Shown here: positions 17,242 through 26,734 of the stretch, piece after piece
Position numbering within the stretch: position 1 is the first letter of the stretch
How the letters are laid out: each line of letters opens with the position of its first letter
NCBI RefSeq assembly: GCF_000447295.1
Contig: NZ_KE650771.1
Coordinates: 4,292,282 to 4,356,281 of the forward strand
Source: Fischerella sp. PCC 9431
GTDB taxonomy: Bacteria; Cyanobacteriota; Cyanobacteriia; Cyanobacteriales; Nostocaceae
Direction: 5' to 3'
DNA length: 64,000 nt
The notes under the pieces: generated by a model
What the model was told of the DNA's origin: nothing
The model's input: only the letters and a program-made list of their open reading frames with translations
Databases searched by the model: none
Position numbers and translations under genes: made by a program

Positions 17242-18702
17242 ATGAGCGATTCTGTCCCTGATGGTGATTTCCAGCAAAGCGCTGAGAATGAAAAACTAGA
17301 CCTTAGTACTAAGCTGGCTTTTGGTGCTGGAGATTTGGGTACAGCAATTACTGCCATGATAGGGATTTCTTATTTGTCACCCTTCCTGACAGATGTAGCT
17401 GGCTTGAATCCCCAATTAGCCGGACAGACTCAACTAGTCGGTAAAGTCTGGGATGCAGTCAACGATCCGATGGTGGGGGTATTGAGTGATCGCACTCAAA
17501 GCAGTCAGGGAAGACGCTATCCTTGGATGATTTGGGGAGCAATTCCCTTTGGAATTTTCTTTTTTTTGCAGTGGATTGTACCTCACTTTAGTAACAACGA
17601 AAATGCAAATCAGTGGGGTTTATTTTGGTATTACACTGCTACTTCAATTTTGTTTAATGCCTTTTATACTATTGTTAATTTACCATATACTGCTCTGACG
17701 GCAGAACTAACCCAAGACTATGATGAACGTACCAGCCTCAACAGCTTTCGTTTTACTTTTTCAATTGGTGGAAGCATTCTGGCTTTAATTATTGGGTTGG
17801 TTATTTCTCGTCTCATTCCTAATAATCGCAGTTTACAGTTTTTATTAATAGGATTAATTTGTGCAATTATTTCTGTTTTCCCCATATATTGGTGTGTTTG
17901 GGGAACTAAAAAACGCGCTCAAGCTGTGGCAAATTTACATCCTCAAATAGATCAAACTGTTTCCCTTCCTTTTTTACAACAACTCAAAATAGCTTTTACT
18001 AATCGCCCTTTTTTATTTGTAGTCGGTATATATCTTTGTTCTTGGCTAGCAGTCCAACTCACAGCTGGAATTATTCCTTATTTTGTGATTAGTTGGATGC
18101 GTCTTCCCCAATGGCACATTAGTTTAGTATTGCTGGCTGTACAGGGAACTGCAATGAGTATGCTATTTGTTTGGAGTGCAATTAGTCAGCGTGTCGGTAA
18201 AAAAGCTGTGTACTACATGGGCATGACTTTATGGATTATCGCCCAAGCTGGACTGTTTTTCGTCAAACCAGATCAAATGGTATTGATGTATTGTTTAGCA
18301 GTTTTAGCTGGTTTTGGGGTATCCACAGCTTATTTAGTACCCTGGTCAATGTTACCAGATGTCATAGAACTAGATGAATTACAAACAGGACAACGTCGAG
18401 AAGGTATTTTTTATAGTTTCATAGTTTTTTTGCAGAAAATTTGTTTAGGGTTGGCTATAAACTTAGTTTTACAAAGACTGGGTGTAGCTGGATATATTAA
18501 ACCTACGCTAGAGATACCTGTACCTATCCAACCAGATGCAGTACTAGAAGTAATTCGCGTTTCGATTGGCCCATTACCAGCAGTAGCTTTGATTTGTGGC
18601 TTAATTTTGGTGTACTTTTACCCAATCACCCGCGAAATGCACGCTGAAATCTTACTCCAACTTGAGGAGAGAAGGAAGAGATCGGGAATCAGGGATCGGT
18701 GA
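17242..18702 (+). CDS. MFS transporter of the glycoside-pentoside-hexuronide (GPH, MelB-like) family
   Basis: About 486 residues with some twelve hydrophobic segments. The N-terminal region LSTKLAFGAGDLGTAITAM, the loop GKVWDAVNDPMVGVLSDRT and the LPYTALTAELTQDYDERTSLN block are characteristic of the GPH cation/sugar symporter family. It probably moves a sugar or glycoside across the plasma membrane with H+ or Na+. I chose the ATG at 17242; a TTG nine bases earlier is in frame. Its C-terminal codons (RKRSGIRDR) run into the STRR array that begins at about 18680, so the tail may be repeat-derived. Divergent from the phosphoribosyltransferase; near the GH31 gene, though no operon links them. 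Confidence 0.88.
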   Translation: MSDSVPDGDFQQSAENEKLDLSTKLAFGAGDLGTAITAMIGISYLSPFLTDVAGLNPQLAGQTQLVGKVWDAVNDPMVGVLSDRTQSSQGRRYPWMIWGAIPFGIFFFLQWIVPHFSNNENANQWGLFWYYTATSILFNAFYTIVNLPYTALTAELTQDYDERTSLNSFRFTFSIGGSILALIIGLVISRLIPNNRSLQFLLIGLICAIISVFPIYWCVWGTKKRAQAVANLHPQIDQTVSLPFLQQLKIAFTNRPFLFVVGIYLCSWLAVQLTAGIIPYFVISWMRLPQWHISLVLLAVQGTAMSMLFVWSAISQRVGKKAVYYMGMTLWIIAQAGLFFVKPDQMVLMYCLAVLAGFGVSTAYLVPWSMLPDVIELDELQTGQRREGIFYSFIVFLQKICLGLAINLVLQRLGVAGYIKPTLEIPVPIQPDAVLEVIRVSIGPLPAVALICGLILVYFYPITREMHAEILLQLEERRKRSGIRDR

Positions 18703-18880
18703 TCGGGGATTGGGGACAAGGAAGACAAGGAGGACAAGGGGGACAAGGGGGACAAGGGGGACAAGGGTGCAGGGAGCAGGGAGAATAACCAATGCCCAAT
18801 GTCCGATGCCCAATGCCCGATGCCCGATCGCCTATCCCCGATCCCCGATCCCCGATCACCGATCCCCGATGCCCAATAAT
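18680..18880. repeat. Composite STRR arrays (GGGGACAAG / CCCGATGCC / CCCCGATC)
   Basis: A G-rich half (GGATCGGTGATCGGGG, then repeated GGGGGACAA units) is followed by a C-rich half (repeated ATGCCCAATGCCCGATG, then GATCCCCGATCCCCGATC). The two halves are complementary in places and could fold into a long hairpin behind the MFS gene. Almost the same composite lies at 27541-27722. Confidence 0.8.
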
Positions 18881-18960
18881 CAACCTAAAGATGGTGAATG
18901 TATCTGAAAAAACGTAATAATACTTAATATATATGAAGTAAAAAAAGCCAATAAAATCAA

Positions 18961-19641
18961 ATGGCAGTTCCAAGCTTAGAAGAAATTTCCACTCAGTTAG
19001 ACAGTCCGAATCTGCGCGATCGCATGGTAGCCCTTGCTTCGTTGAAAGATGTACCAGCAGAAGACGCCGTACCTTTAATTAAAAAAGTGTTGGATGATGA
19101 GTCTCTGCAATTGCGATCAATGGCAGTATTTGCCTTGGGGATTAAACCGACTTCCGAGTGTTACTCTCTTTTGGTAAAAATTCTCGAAACTGACCCAGAC
19201 TATAGCATTCGTGCTGGTGCTGCTGGGGCGCTAGGATACTTGGGTGACGGTAGGGCCTTTGAGCCTCTCTCAAGAGCATTTTACGAAGATACTGACTGGC
19301 TAGTCCGTTTTAGTGCAGCAGTTTCACTGGGTAATCTCAAAGACTCCCGCGCCCGTCAACTCCTTTACCAAGCCCTAGAGGGAGAAGAAATCGTTCTCCA
19401 ACAAGCAGCGATCGCAGCATTGGGAGAAATTAAAGATATCGACGCAGTAGATCGCGTTTTACGTTTTGCCCAATCAGATGACTGGTTGGTGCGACAACGT
19501 TTAGCCGAAACTCTTGGACAACTTCCTACGACTAAAAGTGTTTCCGCATTAAAGTATCTAGAAAAAGACAATAACCAAAACGTCGCTGAAGCTGCAAGAA
19601 TTTCTCTTAAAAGATTAGAGGAAGCAGGCTATCAAGCCTGA
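18961..19641 (+). CDS. nblB: HEAT-repeat protein, NblB-like (phycobilisome degradation/lyase-like)
   Basis: A 226-residue protein made almost wholly of HEAT repeats of about 31 residues (for example RSMAVFALGIKPTSE, RAGAAGALGYLGDG, RFSAAVSLGNLKDS, QQAAIAALGEIKD, RQRLAETLGQLPT). NblB and CpcE/CpcF-type bilin lyases share this fold. Length and the start PSLEEISTQLDSPNLRDRM fit NblB, needed for phycobilisome degradation in nutrient starvation; a lyase-type role cannot be excluded. It sits just upstream of a CpcS-type bilin lyase on the same strand, which supports a phycobiliprotein role, although a hairpin at 19667-19697 lies between them. Confidence 0.7.
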   Translation: MAVPSLEEISTQLDSPNLRDRMVALASLKDVPAEDAVPLIKKVLDDESLQLRSMAVFALGIKPTSECYSLLVKILETDPDYSIRAGAAGALGYLGDGRAFEPLSRAFYEDTDWLVRFSAAVSLGNLKDSRARQLLYQALEGEEIVLQQAAIAALGEIKDIDAVDRVLRFAQSDDWLVRQRLAETLGQLPTTKSVSALKYLEKDNNQNVAEAARISLKRLEEAGYQA

Positions 19642-19666
19642 ACACAAAATTGCAAATATGTGAACA

Positions 19667-19697
19667 CAAGGGAGAGATTCATTTATATTCTCCCTTG
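19667..19697 (+). terminator. Stem-loop after the NblB-like gene
   Basis: CAAGGGAGA (19667-19675) and TCTCCCTTG (19689-19697) pair perfectly around a 13-nt loop, 26 bp past the stop. Only a weak T-rich tail follows, so termination may be partial. Confidence 0.5.
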
Positions 19698-19780
19698 TCC
19701 TTCTTGTACCCGATCTCCCCCTTCCTGCTACCTTGTAATAAGTGGGATCATCAAGATTTTGACGCAAGGTAATTTGATTC

Positions 19781-20344
19781 ATGAATATTAAAGAATTTTT
19801 TGAGTTAAGTGCTGGTAAATGGTTTTCTCATCGTACTAGTCACCACTTAGCTTTTAAGCAATCAGAGTCTGGCAAATCAGATATCATCATAGAAATGGTG
19901 GCAGTAGATCACCCAGAGGTGATCAAACTGTGCGAAGAAAATGAAATAGACCCCAAACATGCTTCTTGTGGTGCGAGAGTCACTTGGAAAGGTACGATGC
20001 AATGGGATGAAGAAGATCACAAAGGTTCCACAGTGCTAGTACCAGTACCGAACCCTGATAATCCCAATGAAGGCAAGTTATTGCGGGAAATGGGCTATGC
20101 TGAAAAAATGCCTGTTGCTGGCAGTTACAAGATTGGTGATGATGAGGCGTTGACCTTAATTACAGAATACGAAACAATGTGGTCTGAAGAGCGCCTCTGG
20201 TTTGCTAGTCCTAATTTACGGATGCGAGTTGGCGTTCTGAAGCGCTTCGGTGGCTTTAGCATGGCTTCGTTCACTTCTGAAATTCGTATGGGTGGTGCTG
20301 TACAAACGAAAGAATCTGAAGCAGCCAATTCAGTATCAAGTTAG
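19781..20344 (+). CDS. cpcS: Phycobiliprotein lyase, CpcS/CpeS family
   Basis: A 187-residue member of the CpcS/CpeS family, lipocalin-like beta-barrels that bind phycocyanobilin and attach it to Cys-84 (beta-84 type) sites of phycobiliproteins. The opening [20 protein letters not shown], the [17 protein letters not shown] block and the [14 protein letters not shown] segment are typical of the CpcS-III group of Nostocales. It acts in the cytoplasm during phycobilisome assembly. It lies 139 bp downstream of the NblB-like gene and ends at a strong hairpin. The C-terminal tail ([14 protein letters not shown]) is low in conservation. Confidence 0.9.
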   Translation: MNIKEFFELSAGKWFSHRTSHHLAFKQSESGKSDIIIEMVAVDHPEVIKLCEENEIDPKHASCGARVTWKGTMQWDEEDHKGSTVLVPVPNPDNPNEGKLLREMGYAEKMPVAGSYKIGDDEALTLITEYETMWSEERLWFASPNLRMRVGVLKRFGGFSMASFTSEIRMGGAVQTKESEAANSVSS

Positions 20345-20360
20345 TCAAAATAATTTGGAA

Positions 20361-20407
20361 TCGCAAAGACGCTTCAAAATATAATCTTTCTTCAAGCGTC
20401 TTTGTGA
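20361..20407. terminator. Bidirectional terminator between cpcS and the MprF-like synthase
   Basis: A 14-bp stem (20361-20374 with 20394-20407, one G-U pair) with a 19-nt loop. It lies between two convergent stop codons and can serve both. Confidence 0.65.
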
Positions 20408-20438
20408 GGTTCAGTTGGATTAGTCATTGAAGCGTATC

Positions 20439-22109
20439 TTATGATCCAGGTTTAAAATAGTCAAGGAGGCGATCGCCTGAATCGGCTCGAATTAATGCCA
20501 CAATTACATCTGGTAAAGCTGCCAAGCTAGGATAAACAAGATAACGGGGTTGCCAAATGGGGTGAAACTTTTCTTTGTAGGTGTGCAAACCTTGGAAATT
20601 ATAAAAACGCTCAAGATGCTGATAAAGATAGTGTAATGCCTTCTCCAAGCGCCGCGACTCATGGGTCTCACCAACTCCAGCCAAAGCAGACAGACCCAGA
20701 TTAAAACTATCGTAGCCCTGTTCCTTATAGTGTTGGAATATAGAAATAAATAAAAAGTCCATCGTACCGTTTTCTATCGACTTGCGGTGTCGCATCAAGT
20801 CATTAGTGATTTCGTTGAGCTGGTACTCTGAGACGAGGTTGGCAAAAGCGATAATTTCACCATGAGAAGACTGTACCACAGCAATTTCACATTCCTTGAG
20901 ATAAGCTTCGTCAAACCAACCCAGAGAAAAACGTTTTTCTGAACCTTGCACCATTTGTAGCCACTCGTCACTGACAGTTTTTAACTGGCGCAACAAGTTG
21001 TCAGCAATAGGTGGTTGATAGAATCTGATCTCGTACCCTAACTTGGTCATGCGATTTATGGCGGTACGCAGATTTTTACCTGCTTTCCCTTGTAAGGTAA
21101 AGCTTTTGAGGTCAATAATCGCTTCTTCTCCAATTTTTAAAGCTTGAAATCCCAAAGATTTATACAGATCAATATGATCAGGTAAAGTTTGATAAAAAGC
21201 AGGATACCAATCGTTGCATTGACAAAATTGTTGAAAAGCAACAATAGTCTCTTTACGGTCTGCAATAGGTCCAATGGGATCTCCTAAAGCGATCGCCCCC
21301 CTGCCTTTGGGAACATAAGCAATTAAACTCTGATTTGTGGGGCTAAAAAAATAACTTTTATCATTTAATAAAGCAAATGCTGCTAAAGAGGAATTGCCGT
21401 GATTTATGACAATTTCTTTTGCTTGTTGTCTTTCGGCAAAGGTATTTATATTAAGTAAAAATACTGGACGCAATAGCATGACCAATGCATAAATAAATGT
21501 ACTGGCTGCGATAATATATATAGAATTGGCAAAAAACTCACCAAATCGCGTCCTTGGTTCCAGTCCGGCATTATCTTCAGTGAAGAACATTGCTAGAGTT
21601 TGAAGTATGGCATCTTTCAAACTAAAATTCACTGCAAATTTGTTGTCTAACAAGTAAAATCCAATAGTCCCGTATGCCAGAGTAAACAATAAAGCACCAA
21701 TTAATACCCGCACTCCTTTAGCAATTGAAGGACGATCTGACTGGGCTGTAAAAACATGACGCATCATGATTAATTGCACTAGCAATAACCCAGACAACAG
21801 GCTTTCTTCATAGTCCAGACCCTTGATTAAATGGCTGACAATAGAAATAACCAATAAGCCAATAATCAGTAACCAAGCAACACGTTTGCGACGCAACAAG
21901 TTAGTAGCAAGTGTTAATAAAACAAATCCAGTTAAAGCTGCAAATATATGACCACTAGCACGAATTTCAAAAGGTAAAAATTCCTTTAACAAAAAATTCC
22001 GACCGTAGAGATTGGGTGTCACTGCTGACAGTAAGTTCACCACTGCGACCAAACCCGTAAGAAGTGTTGCACTCCACAGTCCAATTCGAGTTTTTAAGTC
22101 ATTTGTCAT
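20439..22109 (-). CDS. Phosphatidylglycerol lysyltransferase-like protein (MprF C-terminal type, DUF2156)
   Basis: A 556-residue membrane enzyme. The first about 220 residues contain some six hydrophobic segments; the remainder is a DUF2156/LPG-synthase GNAT-fold domain. It has typical MprF blocks: GRGAIALGDPIGP, WYPAFYQTLPDH, the NRMTKLGYEI block, FSLGWFDEAYLKECEIAVV and YNFQGLHTYKEKFHPIWQPRYLVY. MprF-type enzymes transfer an amino acid from aminoacyl-tRNA to phosphatidylglycerol or similar lipids at the inner membrane. The long flippase domain of full MprF is absent here; a gene resembling it lies divergently at 24226. It is the third gene of a minus-strand run behind two esterases. Confidence 0.85.
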   Translation of the reverse strand: MTNDLKTRIGLWSATLLTGLVAVVNLLSAVTPNLYGRNFLLKEFLPFEIRASGHIFAALTGFVLLTLATNLLRRKRVAWLLIIGLLVISIVSHLIKGLDYEESLLSGLLLVQLIMMRHVFTAQSDRPSIAKGVRVLIGALLFTLAYGTIGFYLLDNKFAVNFSLKDAILQTLAMFFTEDNAGLEPRTRFGEFFANSIYIIAASTFIYALVMLLRPVFLLNINTFAERQQAKEIVINHGNSSLAAFALLNDKSYFFSPTNQSLIAYVPKGRGAIALGDPIGPIADRKETIVAFQQFCQCNDWYPAFYQTLPDHIDLYKSLGFQALKIGEEAIIDLKSFTLQGKAGKNLRTAINRMTKLGYEIRFYQPPIADNLLRQLKTVSDEWLQMVQGSEKRFSLGWFDEAYLKECEIAVVQSSHGEIIAFANLVSEYQLNEITNDLMRHRKSIENGTMDFLFISIFQHYKEQGYDSFNLGLSALAGVGETHESRRLEKALHYLYQHLERFYNFQGLHTYKEKFHPIWQPRYLVYPSLAALPDVIVALIRADSGDRLLDYFKPGS

Positions 22110-22139
22110 TGGTCATTGAGAATTGAGAATTGTGTATTA

Positions 22140-22193
22140 GTTATCCACCGTGTCTCCCTTGTCCTCCTTGTCTCCCTTGTCTTCCTTTTCCCT
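22140..22193. repeat. CTCCCTTGTC-type STRR between esterase 2 and the synthase gene
   Basis: Repeats of the CTCCCTTGTC/CTCCTTGTC type fill the 82-bp gap between the second esterase and the MprF-like gene. The spacing does not rule out co-transcription. Confidence 0.6.
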
Positions 22194-23097
22194 ATCTCCC
22201 CATCTCCTTCTTCAACTGTTCTCCTACATAGGTAAGCGAATTTTTGAGATGTTTATGAAAATAGTTCCAACCAATATCGGGGCCAGATAAACCGTGTCCT
22301 CCAGGAAAAGCATAAAACACATTTTTAATACCCAACTTGTTTAATGTTTGGTGGAAGGTTTGAGTAGAAGCTAGTAAGTTTGTATCATTTTTTCCAGCAT
22401 CTAAATATACACGCAGTCGTTTTCTATCTGCGGCTGATAGTTGTTGCACAACTTGTTGGGGACTATTTTGTGAACCACTGTTATCTGTAAAATAACCGCT
22501 GTGGCTAAACAAAATATTGAAGTTTTGTAAGTAGCGTAATCCAATATTAAAAGCCCCCCATCCCCCAGAAGATATACCGCCTATTGCCCAATATTGTGGT
22601 TTCTGCAAAGTACGGTAGCGTGATTTCACAAGTTGGACTAATTCTGAACCTATCAAAGTTCCGACTTTACCATTAGGTCCATCATAATAATCGGGGTCAT
22701 ATAAAGGGCTAGAACCGCGATGATCATTGCCATCAGGTGTAATCACAATTGCTGGTGGTAACTTCTGACTTTGATAAAGTTCATGCAAAACCCCCAAAAT
22801 GGCGTATTTGTCAACATAAGCACGGGCATTATCATGACCGCCATGTAGTAGAAAGATGACTGGATAGCGTTGGCGAGGATTTTTTTCATAGCCTGGAGGT
22901 AAAATAACGCCGTATTGACGAATTTTCTCCATTGCTTGGCTGTTGAATGTTTCTAGTTGAAACTTTAGCCCAGTATTTGTTTGTTGTTGGGGTGGATCTA
23001 ACTGTGGCGCACCCAAAATAAATACATACCAGTAGCCACCCGTTGCAAGAATTGCGATCGCGCTGAGAATGCCGACTACAATCTTAGATAATTTCAT
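22192..23097 (-). CDS. Alpha/beta hydrolase of the esterase D/PF00756 type (second of pair)
   Basis: A 301-residue esterase-like hydrolase with an N-terminal membrane anchor or signal (about 5-28, SKIVVGILSAIAILATGGYW), so it faces the periplasm. The oxyanion region FLLHGGHDN and nucleophile elbow GISSGGWGAFN (Ser in G-x-S-x-G) are clear; GGHG near the end supplies the catalytic His. Its start overlaps the stop of the upstream paralogue by four bases (23094-23097, ATGA), so the two are translationally coupled. Both share most blocks and are probably an old tandem duplication. Placement before the MprF-like synthase suggests an acyl or aminoacyl lipid substrate; this is inference. Confidence 0.85.
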   Translation of the reverse strand: MKLSKIVVGILSAIAILATGGYWYVFILGAPQLDPPQQQTNTGLKFQLETFNSQAMEKIRQYGVILPPGYEKNPRQRYPVIFLLHGGHDNARAYVDKYAILGVLHELYQSQKLPPAIVITPDGNDHRGSSPLYDPDYYDGPNGKVGTLIGSELVQLVKSRYRTLQKPQYWAIGGISSGGWGAFNIGLRYLQNFNILFSHSGYFTDNSGSQNSPQQVVQQLSAADRKRLRVYLDAGKNDTNLLASTQTFHQTLNKLGIKNVFYAFPGGHGLSGPDIGWNYFHKHLKNSLTYVGEQLKKEMGR

Positions 23098-24047
23098 TTT
23101 TGTAGAGTTAAATTGTCAGTAGCATGTGCTGTTTCTTCTATCCGAAATTGTTCTCCGACAAAAGTCAACGAATCTGCCAAATGTTCGCGCCAATAGTTCC
23201 ACGTGTGACCACCAGGAAATTTGCGAAACACGTTAGAAATTTTCAGTTGGCTTAATACTTTAGTAAACTGTTTAGCTTCTTCCATTTCTTCGATATCTGA
23301 TATCCCAGTATCTAGATAGATGCGTAATCTTTTTTGTGCTTGAGGAGAAATATTTTTGATATAGATAATTGGGCTATTTTGTGAACCGCTTTTATCTTTA
23401 AAATAGCCGCTATGACTAAATAAAATTGAAAAATTATTCACATGATGTAATCCTACATTGATTGCACCCCATCCACCAGAAGATAGTCCTCCCATTGCCC
23501 AAAAATCAGGATTAGGCAAGGTGCGATAGCGCTGTTGTATAATCTTCACCAGTTCAGATCCAATCGCAGTAGAAATATTACCATGAGGGCCATCAATATA
23601 TTCAGGGTCCCAATGAGGACTAGAACCACGTTTATCATTACCATCAGGTGTGATGACGATACTAGGTGGTAGTTTGCCTGTGGTATATAATTTTTGCAGA
23701 GTAGTAAGTGCCGTTCCCTTTTGATCTAACCACCAATCTTGAGGATTACCGTGTCCGCCGTGGAGAAGGAAAATAACGGGGTAGCGCTGGTTAGAGTTTT
23801 TTCCGTAGCCAGGGGGCAAAGATATACCATAGGTGCGACTTCCTCCCATCACCGGGCTATTGTAAGTTTCAATTTTGTAGGTGAGGGGAATAGCTAAGTC
23901 ACTAGCACTTGGTTGTGGTGGTAATACAGAAGGATTTTTTGTTGCTGGAACTAATGATGATTTGGCTTGTACACTTGGGAAGTAATTGTAGCTAACTAAA
24001 GTTAGTGCCAAAATTAATAGCAAAATTTGAGGTTGGAAGTATTTCAT
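23094..24047 (-). CDS. Alpha/beta hydrolase of the esterase D/PF00756 type (first of pair)
   Basis: A 317-residue paralogue of the next gene. A signal peptide or anchor (about 6-26, PQILLLILALTLVSYNYF) precedes a Pro/Ser linker and an esterase domain with FLLHGGHGNPQDWW, TPDGNDKRGSSPHWDPEY and nucleophile elbow GLSSGGWGAIN; GGHTWNYWREH near the C-terminus carries the catalytic His. It is the first gene of the run and is divergent from the flippase-like gene (178 bp apart). A periplasmic esterase is firm; the substrate is not known. Confidence 0.85.
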   Translation of the reverse strand: MKYFQPQILLLILALTLVSYNYFPSVQAKSSLVPATKNPSVLPPQPSASDLAIPLTYKIETYNSPVMGGSRTYGISLPPGYGKNSNQRYPVIFLLHGGHGNPQDWWLDQKGTALTTLQKLYTTGKLPPSIVITPDGNDKRGSSPHWDPEYIDGPHGNISTAIGSELVKIIQQRYRTLPNPDFWAMGGLSSGGWGAINVGLHHVNNFSILFSHSGYFKDKSGSQNSPIIYIKNISPQAQKRLRIYLDTGISDIEEMEEAKQFTKVLSQLKISNVFRKFPGGHTWNYWREHLADSLTFVGEQFRIEETAHATDNLTLQK

Positions 24048-24225
24048 CAGATTACTTACCTAACGACTTCCTTTTCTGGTAGATATTTCTTGCAATTCAA
24101 AGCTTACACAAATGATGTGTCAATTGCATGTCAATGCAATGGAAAATTTGCGACTGGTTGTAAGGTAAAAAATAGAATATAAAAGCACTAGTTTCCTGTT
24201 TTCCTTCCTCACTTTCCTGAGATTT

Positions 24226-25164
24226 ATGTCTAAAAAACCTAAACTCAACTTCAGTTCTCTATTTGGCTTGTTGCTGCTTGTCTTTTCTTTATGGACTATT
24301 AATCATGAACTGCGTGAGTATAATTATCGTGATGTATTGAATAATTTAGCGGCAATACCGAAAAGTCTCTTAATTGCGAGTATTGGATTAACTATCCTGG
24401 GATATTTTGCGATCGCACTTTATGACATTTTGGGATTTAGATATATTGGTTTTTCGCTAAGTTGGAAAAAGATTGTATTTACTAACTTTATAAGTTCTGT
24501 ATTCAGTAATACGATCGGCTTTGCCTTGCTAACTGGTAGCGCGATCCGTTATCGTTTTTACTCAAATTGGGGAATATCACCGTTTGCGATCGCCCAACTC
24601 ATTGCTTTTGTCAATTTTACTTTCTGGTTGGGAATGTTTGCTTTAGCTGGGTTCGTATTCTTTGTTAACCCTTTAACTATTCCTACTCAATTACATCTAC
24701 CTTTTACCACCGTGCGTCCTATTGGTGTCATTTTTTTGCTACTCATTATTGTTTATTTATTAGGAAGTCTTATTATTAAAAAACCATTAAGATTTCGCTC
24801 TCATGGATTTAAATTTCCTAGTTTGAAAATCTCTCTTGCTCAAATAGCTATTTCTAGCTGTGATTGGATATTTGCAGCAGCTGTACTTTATGTTCTATTG
24901 CCTACAAATATATCTTTGTCCTATCTTAATTTTTTGGGAATCTATTTACTAGCGATGTTTGCTGGTGTTGTCAGCAACGTTCCTGGAGGATTAGGAGTAT
25001 TTGAAACTGTAGTTTTGCTGATTCTTTCTTCGCAAGTTTCTGCGGCGGCAATTTTGGGGTCATTAGTAGCATATAGGGGAGTTTACTACTTTTTACCTTT
25101 TATCTTTGCAACAGCTTTACTAGTAAAGTACGAACTACCTCAACTAAAATCAATTAAAAAGTAA
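24226..25164 (+). CDS. Lysylphosphatidylglycerol flippase-like membrane protein (UPF0104/MprF N-terminal type)
   Basis: A 312-residue protein with about eight hydrophobic segments, matching the flippase half of MprF (UPF0104, LPG synthase TM domain). Typical blocks are FALLTGSAIRYRFYSNWG, the internal CDWIFAAAVLYVLLP and the signature AGVVSNVPGGLGVFETVVL. It would translocate an aminoacylated or other lipid to the outer leaflet. It is divergent from the esterase-synthase run, so the region holds both halves of an MprF system as separate genes. The start codon directly follows a pyrimidine-rich tract with no strong ribosome-binding site. Confidence 0.85.
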   Translation: MSKKPKLNFSSLFGLLLLVFSLWTINHELREYNYRDVLNNLAAIPKSLLIASIGLTILGYFAIALYDILGFRYIGFSLSWKKIVFTNFISSVFSNTIGFALLTGSAIRYRFYSNWGISPFAIAQLIAFVNFTFWLGMFALAGFVFFVNPLTIPTQLHLPFTTVRPIGVIFLLLIIVYLLGSLIIKKPLRFRSHGFKFPSLKISLAQIAISSCDWIFAAAVLYVLLPTNISLSYLNFLGIYLLAMFAGVVSNVPGGLGVFETVVLLILSSQVSAAAILGSLVAYRGVYYFLPFIFATALLVKYELPQLKSIKK

Positions 25165-25246
25165 AAAGTAAATCCCCATAAATAAAATTGGGGATTTAAA
25201 CACAATATTCATGATTTAAATGAGTTGAATTACAAAAAAACTAATT

Positions 25247-26734
25247 TTAAATCTGTAACCAAGTTGCGATCGCCTGCGGTAACGGTAGGATAATCATCAC
25301 TAACAAAGCCATCGATAGCAATCCCCAAACATCACGTTGATTATCCAGGTCGGTGACGTCATTCAAAGCAGGTTCATCCATTAACGGTATGAACAGCAAA
25401 ATCAACGCCCATAAGAAAAATCCTGGCTGGACTAAAGACAACAACAACAACAACAGACGAGCAATTTGACCAATTACAATAGCGTTTCTTTGTCCGAACA
25501 TTGCATGGACAATATGTCCTCCATCCAATTGTCCCACCGGCATTAAATTTAACGCAGTCACTATTAATCCTAAACAAGCAGCGACTGCTACCGGATGTAA
25601 ATCAATCGCAGATTGTGGTGTTAACTGACTACCCAAAGCTAATTTTGACAGCAATGCTAATAAAATAGAATATTTAGGATTAAGCGCATCCGGGTTTAAT
25701 AGTCCTGTTTTTTCGTCTGGTAAACTGACAATTGTAGAGTGAGCTAATCCCCAAATTAATAAGGGTAATGTCACTACAAAACCTGCCAAAGGCCCAGCAA
25801 TACTTACATCGAATAAAGCTTTTCGGTTAGGTACAGGACTACGCATTTTAATAAAAGCACCAAAAGTTCCCAAGAAAAATGGCATGGGAATAAAGTAAGG
25901 TGGAGTTGAGCGAATTTTGTAGCGTCTTGTCGCCATTAAATAATGACCAAGTTCGTGGATACCCAAAATCAACATTAAAGCTAAAGCGTAGGGTAATCCT
26001 TGCAAAATCAAACTTGGATTAGATTGAAATTGACGGATTGTTAATTCAACACCAGCAATTCCAACTCCAACTTTAGTAGTTGTTACTAAAGTCGCTAATA
26101 ATAACAAAAATGCCCAAGTAAATTGTTTTAATTGTTCTTCTTTTCTGGGTACATTACCTTGGGTAACTTGAGTATTAGGAATTAGCACAAAGAAGGGTTT
26201 ACCATTAACACCTTCTTGAAAGAACACCAAAAATCGACCGGCAAATTTTGTTTCTATATTTTCTTTAATCTTTTGATACGCTTCGTTTGGTTTGCTTCTT
26301 AACTGACCTCGGCAAATTACAGCTTGGGGTCTATATTCTATATTTTGAATGTAATATACAGACCAAGGAAAACAATCTCGCAATTTTTGTTCTTCGTCAG
26401 GCTGAATCGGACGCACAGAATTTGGTTCTGTAGGGGGTGTAGAAGATTCGGCTGGTGATGTTTGAGCTTCAGTTGGTTTGTCTTTTTGCGGTTGGCGTCC
26501 CGACTGAAATAGCACCCAGTATAAAATAGGACAAATTACTAGTGGCCAGATCATGAGCGATCGCGGTAGTGGTTGTTTGTCTCCATGAATCACCGTCCAT
26601 CCTGTCCACAACATTGCTGGAGTCATTAATACTAACCACAATAACCAGACAGGTGTCCGGGTGAGGCGAGCCACACTACGCTGCACCATTAAATAAGTAA
26701 TTATTCCCAGTAGAATTAAAAACCAAACTGTCAT
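25247..26734 (-). CDS. Site-2 protease family metalloprotease (M50, EGY-like)
   Basis: A 495-residue intramembrane zinc protease. An N-terminal two-helix region and a soluble insert (about 75-200) precede the catalytic core: HELGH at about 260-264 binds zinc with a distal LDGGH (about 403-407), and the block SIAGPLAGFVVTLPLL is typical. The size and FIPMPFFLGTFGAFIKMRSP segment match the cyanobacterial proteins related to plant chloroplast EGY proteases rather than RseP, and no PDZ domain is seen. Its substrate is unknown; family members cleave membrane-bound regulators. Downstream it converges with the flippase-like gene. Confidence 0.9.
   Translation of the reverse strand: MTVWFLILLGIITYLMVQRSVARLTRTPVWLLWLVLMTPAMLWTGWTVIHGDKQPLPRSLMIWPLVICPILYWVLFQSGRQPQKDKPTEAQTSPAESSTPPTEPNSVRPIQPDEEQKLRDCFPWSVYYIQNIEYRPQAVICRGQLRSKPNEAYQKIKENIETKFAGRFLVFFQEGVNGKPFFVLIPNTQVTQGNVPRKEEQLKQFTWAFLLLLATLVTTTKVGVGIAGVELTIRQFQSNPSLILQGLPYALALMLILGIHELGHYLMATRRYKIRSTPPYFIPMPFFLGTFGAFIKMRSPVPNRKALFDVSIAGPLAGFVVTLPLLIWGLAHSTIVSLPDEKTGLLNPDALNPKYSILLALLSKLALGSQLTPQSAIDLHPVAVAACLGLIVTALNLMPVGQLDGGHIVHAMFGQRNAIVIGQIARLLLLLLSLVQPGFFLWALILLFIPLMDEPALNDVTDLDNQRDVWGLLSMALLVMIILPLPQAIATWLQI

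Noticed and set aside
18689-18973. Low-complexity open frames in the STRR at 18.7-18.9 kb (both strands)
   Set aside because: They consist of repeated CPPCPPC or RGTRGTR peptides produced by heptamer-type repeats.
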